A stretch of DNA of 64,000 bases, from assembly GCA_964034945.1 (NCBI GenBank), contig OZ035961.1, positions 47,604,184 to 47,668,183 of the forward strand, read 5' to 3'. Shown piece after piece: positions 46,701 through 53,149 of the stretch. The translations under genes were made by a program, and so were the position numbers. The first letter of the stretch is position 1, and every line of letters starts with the position of its first letter. Source of the stretch: Chrysopilus asiliformis. Its lineage: Eukaryota > Arthropoda > Insecta > Diptera > Rhagionidae. Below the pieces are notes generated by a model. The model was not told where the DNA came from, searched no databases, and saw nothing but the letters and a program-made list of their open reading frames with translations.

Positions 46701-47814
46701 CACACTGTAGTTCAAAAACACATTTGTGTAAACACTTTTGTGGGGGATTTTTCGTATTTAACTCTTATTGTGTGAAGAATTTTTTTTAACCGTTTGGACT
46801 GAAATTTTACAGGTTTTTAGAAGAACATTTAAACTAAATAAATTACATTCCCCTTACCGGACAAAAATCTTGATCCAGTGACTGCCCGCTTATGGGAGCT
46901 TTCCCTGCATTATAACTGTTTTTGAATGGCTTACCAAAAGAGTAACATTTTCGTGATTGTTGTCTTGACACATGACGAGCTTTGCCACACTACCATTCTC
47001 AATAGATACCGCTGAAATGAATGGACAGTTCGGCGTCAAACCAACGAAACATAATGAACCATCAGAATAACCAATAATCGCACGATGGCGGAGATCTAGA
47101 TCTAGGCGCAGTGTTGTCCACCAAACTGTACTAGTGGGATAAGGACATGTTGATGAGCTGCAGAAAGACTCAGAACTTTCATTCGAACTGTTTCTCTTCG
47201 TGTCATTGAAAAACCCGTCCTCTGTGCATTCTTTCTGATCCAGTTCTGTTAGATTGAATTTGTATCCATCTTTCACGGATGCTTGTTGGTCGACTATATC
47301 ATCCAGTTGACTAATTGAAACAAGCGTAGGGATATTTTCACTGTTTGGGCAATTTTTCGAATTCGGGCATTCATGAGGCCCAGCAAATGGGATAACAAAA
47401 GATGTAATCTCTGTAGAGCTAAAGATATCAGGGGGCATTTGGCTATCGTCAACAATTTTTAGCGCTGGTATTATATGCAGAGTGTTGTCGAAACCTAAAA
47501 ATAGATTTACGTTGGAAAATTAAAAATACTAAGGTATCGTCATATAATTTACATAAGACTAAAAGCCAACTGCCCGAAGGGTCAAAACAAATATCGTGGA
47601 TAACACGATTTGACTTTTTAAACCACGAAATATGTTTTGCGGAGTCCACTCCCAAACATCCATTTAAGTATCTCAGCAAAATTTCGTTATCCTCTGATAT
47701 TAAACACAAAATTTGTTTTGAAGAGTCATTCTCAGATATAGCAGACAGTTTACAGTTGAAGTTCTTTATTAAAGTATTTAAACTAAATATGTCCACATCC
47801 CCCAATGAATTCAT
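30751..47814 (-). CDS. RCC1-repeat protein, 15 exons, about 1,900 residues
   Basis: Exons in transcript order: 47553-47814, 46935-47494, 45091-about 45605, 44675-45036, 44319-44623, 43709-44257, 43491-43648, 40054-40436, 39864-39996, 37130-37245, 36905-37074, 36765-36846, 36334-36576, 35439-36272, 30751-31776. Every junction downstream of exon 3 keeps phase. Layout: start MNSLGDVDIFSLNT; an N-terminal part with WD/propeller-like strands (SNRVIHDICFDPSGSWLLVL, RAIIGYSDGSLCFVGL); a helical middle; RCC1 repeats (ALYAFGSNQQGQLGIG type, WGWGTYGQLGLG, LYVFGSNHFGQLGLGG, ELFTWGASPQALRLANQ); and a helical C-terminus. RCC1 proteins commonly act as exchange factors or scaffolds. Drosophila Claret (Rab32 GEF, RCC1-like, similar size) is a candidate recalled from memory. 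The 3' end converges on Bruce. The exon 2/exon 3 junction is unresolved. Confidence 0.85.
31777..35438 (-). other. Last intron of the RCC1-repeat gene, 3.7 kb
   Basis: Donor CAG then GTATAC at 35438 and acceptor at 31777 on the - strand. It contains the repeat shared with about 11290-11510 (here about 31880-32060), the CGGGACGTGTA repeat copies near 32296 and 33183-33290, and the inverted-repeat element at 34804-35056. The short open frames at 32845-34697 have no recognisable family. Confidence 0.65.
34804..35056. mobile_element. MITE with about 40-bp inverted ends
   Basis: AATTGAGGCGTTAAAAGCTA at the left is matched by TAGCTTTTAACGCCTCAATT at the right; the arms continue GAGTGG and CCCACAT with few changes. 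Size 253 bp, no coding capacity. The target duplication is unclear because the end itself starts with AATT. It lies in the last intron of the RCC1-repeat gene. Confidence 0.7.
35439..37245 (-). CDS. RCC1-repeat protein, five exons encoding RCC1 blades
   Basis: Exons 37130-37245, 36905-37074, 36765-36846, 36334-36576 and 35439-36272, all phase-consistent. Joined reading: VKCGRQHSLILTNNG-LYAFG, SNQQGQLGIGRSRLLSL, AGQYHNAAVADKKLFVWGWG, TYGQLGLGSIENVYLPQEI, ISLGHAHSLVLCKTE, ELYVFGSNHFGQLGLGG, then LAVNDRNELFTWGASPQALR followed by LANQIRRRASAKQKIEE. After a charged, disordered linker (residues of the 834-bp exon) comes one more blade (SSGLFHFALISSTYVLYTWG, VDCGADFTIVMTKDFVVKAF). The 82-bp exon at 36765 was found only by phase: its acceptor (CTCAAG) is weak but yields WGWGTYGQLGLG. 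Confidence 0.88.
37772..38082. mobile_element. Foldback MITE, TGGCCGCGTTC ends
   Basis: TGGCCGCGTTC at 37772-37782 and GAACGCGGCCA at 38072-38082 form the ends. Inside, GGTGAAACT/AGTTTCACC-like words recur, so the element is partly self-complementary. It is 311 bp and non-coding. The flanks are TTAA on the left and ATGA on the right, without a clear duplication. Confidence 0.55.
38164..38303. mobile_element. Short palindromic MITE
   Basis: GTTCACATTGCTTGAAATAA with CCGCCTAATTCTGACAGAAA on the left is mirrored by TTTCTGTCAGTATTAGGCGG and TTTCAACCAATCTGAAC on the right. The arms are about 55 bp around a 25-30 bp loop. There is no coding content. A transcript across it would fold into a long hairpin. 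Confidence 0.65.
38806..39375 (+). mobile_element. Internally deleted mariner-like element (DUF4817-type helix-turn-helix)
   Basis: Inverted ends of about 55 bp: GGTGGGCCAAAAGTCAC at the left, mirrored at the right, with GTGTAAAAAT and AATAACTTTTTTGTTTATTA following. The internal frame starts MQNYTNEQRTKVVEFYFSNG, breaks at a TGA, and goes on in another frame as INRLIGRFRQQGSVSDLPRT followed by GKPRIVQNQVNID and RISLRRILPRHLHKHPYKVQ. This is the DNA-binding half of a mariner/IS630-like transposase. The catalytic half is deleted, so it is inactive. Confidence 0.85.
39555..39815. mobile_element. Palindromic MITE with AAT duplication, GGGCC ends
   Basis: Starts GGGCCTTACCAATGAACATT and ends with the reverse complement; arms of about 74 bp include TTTAGTTAGTTTTGAAACTA. 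AAT flanks both sides (39552-39554, 39816-39818). 261 bp, no coding capacity. The arms are almost identical, suggesting a recent insertion. Its 3-bp duplication and GGGC ends link it to the element at 15858-16149. Confidence 0.75.
39864..40436 (-). CDS. RCC1-repeat protein, two middle exons
   Basis: Exons 40054-40436 and 39864-39996 in phase. The first reads GWYSEINLLLYNLSENIFCE and a long helical stretch (ERLERQLNPFSAVYRPILST, KLHIETYLAILIQLETLKKD). The second reads FAINTRIFLPISAGCSHASC then VIDGVAYFWGSNG, the first RCC1-like blade. So the propeller follows directly on a helical middle region. Confidence 0.85.
40786..41347 (-). mobile_element. Penelope-like element 3' fragment, left arm of palindrome
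   Basis: On the - strand the arm encodes ANKTALSEHCINFNHAPNF, ETKILCKEKNFNKRMTLEAL and HIYTTKNSVNKRTDTENINE. This is the C-terminal part of the GIY-YIG endonuclease of Penelope-like elements (the EH, H and ALHI-like signature). After the stop follows about 300 bp of 3' region with the hammerhead-like motif. The arm is 562 bp and is the mirror image of 41352-41913. Confidence 0.8.
41352..41913 (+). mobile_element. Penelope-like element 3' fragment, right arm of palindrome
   Basis: Same 562-bp segment on the + strand, separated from the left arm by only CTGC (41348-41351). The two arms are the same length and nearly identical; one substitution was noticed (TTGATTAAT against TTGACTAAT in the 3' region). 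The reading frame 41352-41583 gives the same GIY-YIG C-terminal peptide and stop. Reverse transcriptase and the catalytic start of the endonuclease are absent. Confidence 0.8.
41801..41840 (+). ncRNA. Hammerhead-ribozyme-like motif (right arm; mirror copy at about 40859-40898, - strand)
   Basis: The sequence has CTC, then CTGAAGA (hammerhead box CUGANGA), an extra A, a stem GCCT...AGGC, then GAAAC, GTC and GAG. CTC can pair with GAG as helix I, and GTC is an allowed cleavage triplet. Penelope-like elements are known to carry minimal type I hammerheads in this position. The extra A before helix II and the very short helices I and III leave activity uncertain. Confidence 0.45.
41970..42069. mobile_element. 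100-bp pogo/Tc1-type MITE with TA duplication
   Basis: CAGTAGAATCCCAATAATTC on the left; the right end on the other strand is CAGTAGAATCCCGATAATTC. TA flanks both sides (41968-41969, 42070-42071). ACGAATTA words recur inside. It lies 57 bp from the Penelope palindrome. Confidence 0.75.
42441..42980. repeat. Dispersed GTCY-type repeat, copy B
   Basis: Starts TATACCCGTATGGTGAAACC and runs through TTTGTAACGCCAAGATCCCG, a CCGTCCGTCTGTCTGTCTGT tract and CATTAGGGGGGGTACCCCCC to CATACGGGTTTTCAATAATT. The last word is partly complementary to the start (CCCGTATGG), so this copy may be complete. It matches copy A (27625-28620) closely up to about 42800. Confidence 0.65.
43491..44623 (-). CDS. RCC1-repeat protein, exons 5-7
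   Basis: Exons 44319-44623, 43709-44257 and 43491-43648 in phase. Reading: DFNKKSLLRLFKFPDEKIIN, IQNDSQIMVEKFPDFNYDP, CYFIDFCQKPSMIFLNAAIA, SWNICEDFCRTFDLSFTQCI and LALMHL-type helical repeats, then TSIVLCQSGLFSAALLLAMA and DVFMGMVAVSSQKFG. The segment is helical and cysteine-rich, with hydrophobic stretches too short and isolated to call membrane spans. No domain name can be given. Confidence 0.82.
44675..45605 (-). CDS. RCC1-repeat protein, exons 3-4
   Basis: Exon 4 (44675-45036) reads VNSSNSFAILESPSTTPEIL and RNRFLLSALHIYSDTLSVHS, strand-rich and propeller-like. Exon 3 (45091 to about 45605) reads NEWYIVYVRERVEEIARLWE, KRVFTIMENLKKTHSILQIN and a D/E/P-rich middle (SDSGIDDWEIITPPKTNES). 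The frame stays open upstream to a TAA at 45614-45616, and the only close AG (45617-45618) would place that TAA first in the exon. The exact 5' boundary of exon 3 is therefore unknown. The 45036/45091 junction is good (DN-VNSSNS). Confidence 0.75.
45619..46934 (-). other. Intron of the RCC1-repeat gene with a pogo-type MITE
   Basis: The donor is TTTTG then GTAAGCC at 46934. A second donor-like site lies at 46857 (CCG then GTAAGG). Contains the element at 46340-46707. No other gene. Confidence 0.55.
46340..46707. mobile_element. pogo/Tc1-type MITE, CAGTGTGACCTCGG ends, TA duplication
   Basis: CAGTGTGACCTCGGTAA at the left and, on the other strand, CAGTGTGATCTCGGTAA at the right. TA flanks both sides (46338-46339, 46708-46709). 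Several TAACCGAG/CTCGGTTA-like words recur inside. 368 bp, no coding capacity. Confidence 0.75.
46935..47814 (-). CDS. RCC1-repeat protein, exons 1-2 (N-terminus)
   Basis: Exon 1 (47553-47814) starts at the ATG 47812-47814: MNSLGDVDIFSLNTLIKNFN, then CLISEDNEILLRYLNGCLG and VIHDICFDPSGSWLLVL. The ICFDP-SG-WLLVL segment resembles a WD-repeat strand pair. Exon 2 (46935-47494) continues FDNTLHIIPALKIVDDSQMP, an acidic/serine linker, and TLRLDLDLRHRAIIGYSDGS then LCFVGLTPNCPFISAVSIEN. The start was chosen because it opens the frame and is preceded by stops. The exon 2 donor at 46934 is in phase 0; using 46857 instead would need one extra base. Confidence 0.8.
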
Positions 47815-48690
47815 TTTTGTTTTGAAACCGAATTGAGAAGCCGTAGTCCGAAAAACTGAAAGCTGAATTCACGGTCTGATCTATTCACTGTTTTGTCTTA
47901 AATTTAATACTGTATTTACTTCTCTTGCTTACTCTAACTGTTTGTATATCGTCTATCTAATATCTGACTAAAATCTGACATCCAGGCCGATGGTATAATA
48001 CAGTGGTACGCAAGGTTGAAGTCATCTTCTGCCATATAGCAAAATTCTGACGTCACTCTTTACCAACCGAGTTTAATTTCTAGCAATCAAATAAGTTTAC
48101 AAGTGTATTTCTTTTAATTGCGCTCGATTTATGATTTAAACAGAAACAAATTATAATATTTGAAAGATTTGGTATTAGAAATAATAAAAATATGAATCAA
48201 ATAACGTAGCTATTGATAAAAGGAGGGTTTTCTTTGGGTTGAAAACGTAAATATTGAAAAAATATGCAAACAGAAATTCAAGGGAAAATTCTCGAACTGT
48301 GCCTCCTCAATTATATTACTCGAGACGATTAGACATTTAAGTAAATGTTATTTGATGCCCCTTTTAACAAATGGTCACTTGAACATACTAATTCCCAAAT
48401 AACTCACTGGAAATAAACCGATCTTAAAATAAAAAGGGGAAAAAAATTAATTGGTTTCAATGTATTTTTCCCTACCAGAGCTTAAAATGTGTAAAATTTT
48501 AACCAGAAGTAGGTAGGAAAAACATTAAACGGGACCACAGTTAACCCATTGTTATAAACGGACATGGAATCAGTCTAGTAAACAAAGAAATAATAAAACT
48601 TTAATGTAAATTATTTTCATTCGTCTATTTTTGAAAATTTCCTGTATTCCATAACAATAATTATAGTTTATTCACGGAAAATTGTTTAAG
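47815..48690. promoter_or_regulatory. Upstream region of the RCC1-repeat gene
   Basis: No gene was seen. This interval must contain the 5' UTR and promoter of the - strand gene starting at 47814, but no convincing TATA/Inr combination could be singled out in the AT-rich sequence. Confidence 0.35.
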
Positions 48691-48824
48691 AAAATTCCCT
48701 TGGTACGCATTCACGGCATAGAGACAAACAAGGTATGCTGTAAACTCAAATCTGACATTTCGTTGCTACGTCACTTGTGCCGATTAGTTCGTCAAGTGCA
48801 GAAGGAATTTTGTATTCTGGGTGG

Positions 48825-50017
48825 TTTTTTGAAGTGAAAACTTCTTTAGCGGCGTTGTGAGTGATTTCAAACTCGATGAAACGACAGTAAAAAGAGATAG
48901 GATATTTTAGCCTACGAGAAAATGAGATAGAATACAGATGGGTGCCAGTCAATTTATCGTAAACAAGATTGATGGGAAGCGGGAAGGGGTAGGGGAAGAG
49001 GGCGGGGTACGGGAAGGGGAGAAGGGAGAAGTGTTAGGAGGGAGGAAGTGGAGAGAGGAGGCGATAAATTATGTTTCGTCATAAATTGCAATATATACAT
49101 ATGTACTCGTATATAAATAAAAATGGATGTTTTATTGTTTGTCTGCCTGCCTGAGATTACAAAACTCAAAAACTACTAGACCGATTTTTATGCGGTTTTT
49201 TGCAAAATAATCTGTGTTGCCAGGAGCAGGTTTTTAGCTATGTAGATTTTCAAAATTCGAAACGGAAGGTCCTGTAAGGATAATGAAAATATCCTTTTTC
49301 CCATTTTTCCCCGGAAAAATTTGCATTTTAGAGTTTTTGGGGTCGCTGATCACGAATCCGGTATTAGATTTTCAAAATTCGAAACGGAAGGTCCTGTAAG
49401 GATAATGAAAATATCCTTTTTCCCATTTTTCCCCGGAAAAATTTGCACTATAGGGTTTTTGGGGTCACTGATCATGAATCCGATATTAGATTTTCAAAAT
49501 TCGAAACGGAAGGTCCTGTAAGGATAATGAAAATATCCTTTTTCCCATTTTTCCCCGGAAAAATTTGCACTATAGGGTTTTTGGGGTCACTGATCACGAA
49601 TCCGATATTAGATTTTCAAAATTCGAAACGGAAGGTCCTGTAAGGATAATGAAAATATCCTTTTTCCCATTTTTCTCCGGAAAAATTGGCACTACGGGGT
49701 TTTTGGGGTCGCGGATCACGAATCCGGTATTAGATTTTCAAAATTCGAAACGAAAGGTCCTGTAAGGATAAATATCCTTTTTCCCATTTTTCCCCGGAAA
49801 AATTTGCATTTTAGGGTTTTTGGGGTCGCTGATCACGAATCCGGTATTAGATTTTCAATAAAAATATAATATTACTTTTGAACCTGGTACCAATATTATA
49901 ATAAATAAACGCTATAACTATCCCACCCCTGATACCGCATTCGTCTCATTCTCTCGCTGTTTAGTTTTCCTAAGGTTTCACTTCTACCGCGTGTGCACTG
50001 CACACACATGTTTTTTT
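48825..50017 (+). mobile_element. Helentron-like non-autonomous element, copy 2 (expanded)
   Basis: Same ends as the copy at 28853-29647 (TTTTTTGAAGTGAAAACTTC to GTGCACTGCACACACATG). It has the GAAGTGAAAAC/GTTTCACTTC sub-terminal inverted pair and a GTGTGC-ACT-GCACAC hairpin near the 3' end. It is longer because the internal repeat is present about five times rather than about two. Open frames of 66 residues starting 122 bp apart (49321, 49443, 49565) are by-products of that repeat, not genes. Confidence 0.62.
49240..49860. repeat. 122-bp tandem repeat, about five units
   Basis: Each unit contains ATTTTCAAAATTCGAAACGG, AGGTCCTGTAAGGATAATGA, CCTTTTTCCCATTTTTCCCC and a GGGTTTTTGGGGTC word. The spacing is 122 bp for the central units. 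The last full unit lacks GAAA in GATAATGAAAATATCC. A decayed fragment of the same unit lies at about 55838-55960. Confidence 0.85.
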
Positions 50018-50179
50018 AAATTTGTGCGATCTAAATAAGATATTTGTAAATTAGTGGACTGATTGCATTAAATAGTGATCAATAAACATAAAAATTAATT
50101 AAAAAAAGTCGGCACAAATGACGTCACACCTGACTATCAAAAGTTTACAGCATACCTTGTTTGTCTGTATGCCGTGGTA

Positions 50180-50621
50180 CGCATTGACCTCACGTACATT
50201 TGACAGCTGAGATCGAGCATACCTCTGTTTCTTTACTACTGGCAGGGAATATTTTGCTGCAGATTCATTTCTAATCCCAAATATGAGCAGCAACGCTGGA
50301 CAGCCACGTTGACAGCTGGTTTTTGTTGGTTATGTATACAAGTGATTGACAACAAAGTTTAATTTTGGAAACGAATTTTGTGTTTAAAAGTAAGTTTCAG
50401 AATATGGTAAAGATTGTTATTTATTTAATGAACATTTAATTTAGATAATCATGGAAGAAAGGTTATTTTAACAATTCAGAAACGTCAATTATTACTGTTG
50501 CTGTTGCTGCTTCATTGTAATTCATCCGACAGCATTTCTCTTTTTTCCGTCGATGTTGCTGTTGTTGTTGGCGTTGATGCTGCATTGTAAATCAGCCTTC
50601 AAATGTACGTGAGGTCAATCA
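50180..50621. mobile_element. Possible inverted-repeat element with triplet tract
   Basis: TTGACCTCACGTACATTTGA near 50183-50202 is repeated in reverse complement near 50598-50617. Between them, at about 50494-50590, is a GTT/GCT-rich imperfect triplet tract (TGTTGCTGTTGCTGCTTC and TGTTGCTGTTGTTGTTGG). It has no reading frame of note. Confidence 0.5.
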
Positions 50622-51097
50622 GCACCGGCACTCTACAAAAAAATCTTCATGTAGAGTACGTCGCCGCTATAGTTCACATTAGGCGTTTTTCAATTGGAAA
50701 TCTTACCACTAGCAAGTAAGTTCCCAATGGAACACGTAACATGTCACGTCCAACCATTTTTACAGTTAAGTTTGTCAAAGTATTGATATAAGTATCAAAT
50801 AACTTAAACTACTATAGCGATATTGAGCTAAAATCCTTTCGTTATGTTTCCCTTGGTAGGTGTCGCTCGTGTAGTTATCGAACAAACTTAATGAAAGTAG
50901 CGATATCTAAGGTGTTGCGTTTTTTTAATATGAAGGGAACAAAATATTAGCTAAATTTTGAATACACCCTAATCGTATTTATAAATCATAGCTTAATCTC
51001 TACCGAAATCTCCATGAGTTCCGCTTAGAATATGTAAAATGCACACTTTATAACACAATCTATTAGCACTTATAAAGGATTATCTATTAGCACTTAT

Positions 51098-51680
51098 AAA
51101 GGATCTTTCAATTCTGACGACGCATTTTTGTAATTTATTAAAAAGACTTGTATGAAAGATATTGAGCTCATTTAGGATTTAATATGAAAGCCATTAATTA
51201 TAGAATATAACATTATTAAAATGTCCTCCATGGAAGCGTCAGTAGGAGTGTATGCGTTGAACGCGTCTTGTTGAAATCACATATTCTCCAAATTATTTTA
51301 TTCCAATTAATTGCGGCGTTGTTCGAAAACAAACACGACCCAATTACACCTCAATTTTGGCGGATGTATTGACATTTCTTGAATTGCTTCGGGAGCTTTT
51401 TTTGACCAAATGCGACAACCTTGCTTCGAATCTTTCTACAAGACGTTCAATTGTTCGTTTAGTTGGACGGTTATGACTGAAAAATGGAGTTAGCGAACGT
51501 AAAGTCGTCACAACCGAACGAGAACTTCGATAAAAAAAATTGAATTATTTGTAAGCGTGTACTGTTCCATGATTAAATGGCATACATATCAAATATTATC
51601 AAATATTGGCGAGATTTGTTGACGCGTTTAGGAGAAACTCTATTGGCAAAACGCGTCATCACAATTGAAAGATCCCTTAT
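51098..51680 (-). mobile_element. Decayed mariner-like element
   Basis: Ends: GGATCTTTCAATTCTGACGA at the left; GGATCTTTCAATTGTGATGA on the other strand at the right. On the - strand the fragment NRPTKRTIERLVERFEARLS matches the helix-turn-helix of DUF4817/mariner-like transposases. The catalytic region is absent or decayed. Just outside the left end is a tandem duplication of TCTATTAGCACTTATAAAGG. Confidence 0.65.
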
Positions 51681-52289
51681 CTACACTAGCACTATAGACT
51701 AACTTCTTACAAGACGTATTCTAGTCGTTCCGATAGTTTTGGATTCAAAATTCAGAATGTCTGACTGTTTTGAAAGTGGTACTATATATATGCGCTCTGA
51801 GTACTCAAGAAAATCAGCGAACTTTCTAGACGATAGTCGGGGTTACCAGGAGATGCTCTTCGCCATTTGTCTGGAAGGTTCTAGTCGGTCTCCGTTTTTC
51901 TCGAATCTTCGTGTGTTCCCAGCTCAACTGATAACGTAGATTGCCACTTTGACGGAAATCGTGTTTTTTGACCGATGCCGCCGTTTTACGGCTCTCTCTT
52001 CGATAAATGCTAGTCTCTAGCATCGTCAGTGTATCGTCACCGTCTGTCAAGATGAACGACCTTGAGCTTTCCTAATGTAACTTGCTGAATTATAATTTAT
52101 GCGGGTTACGACTCTATAGGTTCTCTCCCAATGTTCTTGTAGCTTTGGGTTCTTTCGTGTTTCGTTGAGAACGAAGGTGTCATATCTTGTCTTTATCCTG
52201 TCACTTGCTGGTCTGATTTGGTTGCTTTTGATGTAGTCGCTACCGAAAGTTGTTCATGTATTCAACAGTTGTTCATGTATTCAGCAAGG

Positions 52290-52804
52290 TACTGAAAGCA
52301 CAAGACATCAAAACAATCCAAATACCACCCACAAAAATCAAAGGATACCTTAGATCTCCCAAAGATCGTATTCCCTTAGAAAATTGCGGTGTATATGAGG
52401 CATCTTGCAGTTGAGGCAGTTTCTACATAGGACAAACTAAACGGAACATTTCGGTGCGGTTGCGGGAACACCTCTCAGCCAAAAACAACAAGAAGGAGTC
52501 ATCGGCTATTGCTGAACATACCATGGATAATAGTCAAAATCACTGGATACGTTTTGACCAAACACGTATCGTGGCCACAAAAAAACGATATTATCCACGT
52601 TTAGTTCGAGAAGCAACAGAAATTAAACGCATGCCTACGCTTAATAGAGAAGACAGCATAAAATTATCCGTAACTTGGAATCCTGTGTTGAAATTGCTGC
52701 GACCGTTAAAGTCCATCGATAAACCGGACGACACAATCAGTACAGTTTGCCAACAAACGGTCAACAGGCACCGTTATAACTTGAGAAGCCGTCCAATGTT
52801 TTAA
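52290..52804 (+). pseudogene. Penelope-like element GIY-YIG endonuclease fragment
   Basis: The + strand reads RSPKDRIPLENCGVYEASC, then, after a stop (TGA), GSFYIGQTKRNISVRLREHL, AKNNKKESSAIAEHTMDNS and the C-terminal tail NRHRYNLRSRPMF. GVYE...YIGQTKR...REHL is the GIY-YIG nuclease signature as used by Penelope-like retroelements. Reverse transcriptase is not present. It differs clearly from the copy in the 41-kb palindrome. Confidence 0.82.
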
Positions 52805-53149
52805 GCAAACCTTGAACCAGTGCTCGAGCGACCATGGTTAGCACAGGCTCTAACCGGAACGTCTCGGCAAATAAAAAGTAAGTACGTTTTACTTTCTTTT
52901 TTATATTCACGTGGTTAAACCGAAAGTCCTTTGTCGTGGCATTAAGCAATCGCGAAAGCCTTAAATCATTTATATTCAACAGTAGTTATGTCGCAAGGCA
53001 ATCGTATTTCTCTTTCGAAAAGTACTTGCGATGGAGTTTGGGCTGTGGAGCCATCCTTCGCTGTGCGATATGCTATAAGAAAAAGTGGTATCTGTTCAGC
53101 CCCAATCTCATTGGCGTTCTTCAACTATTTTCGATAGGCCTCGATTAGG

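Larger units (their letters stand above)
48695..50190. mobile_element. Foldback element interrupted by a Helentron-like insertion
   Basis: CACGGCATAGAGACAAACAA followed by GGTATGCTGTAAAC at about 48712-48745 is mirrored at about 50140-50178. GTGCCGA/TCGGCAC words also mirror further in. The Helentron-like copy 48825-50017 lies between the two arms. Without that insertion the outer element would be about 300 bp. Confidence 0.6.

Noticed and set aside
46858..46934. Frameshift in exon 2 of the RCC1-repeat gene (A5 run near 46920)
   Set aside because: An in-phase canonical donor (TTTTG then GTAAGCC) at 46934 removes the need for a frameshift. The downstream frame may be chance, though it is mentioned as an alternative.
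49321..49765. Series of 66-residue open frames (MHYRVFGVTDHES type) as a possible small gene family
   Set aside because: They recur every 122 bp because the DNA is a tandem repeat inside a Helentron-like element. The frames have no independent start context or family.
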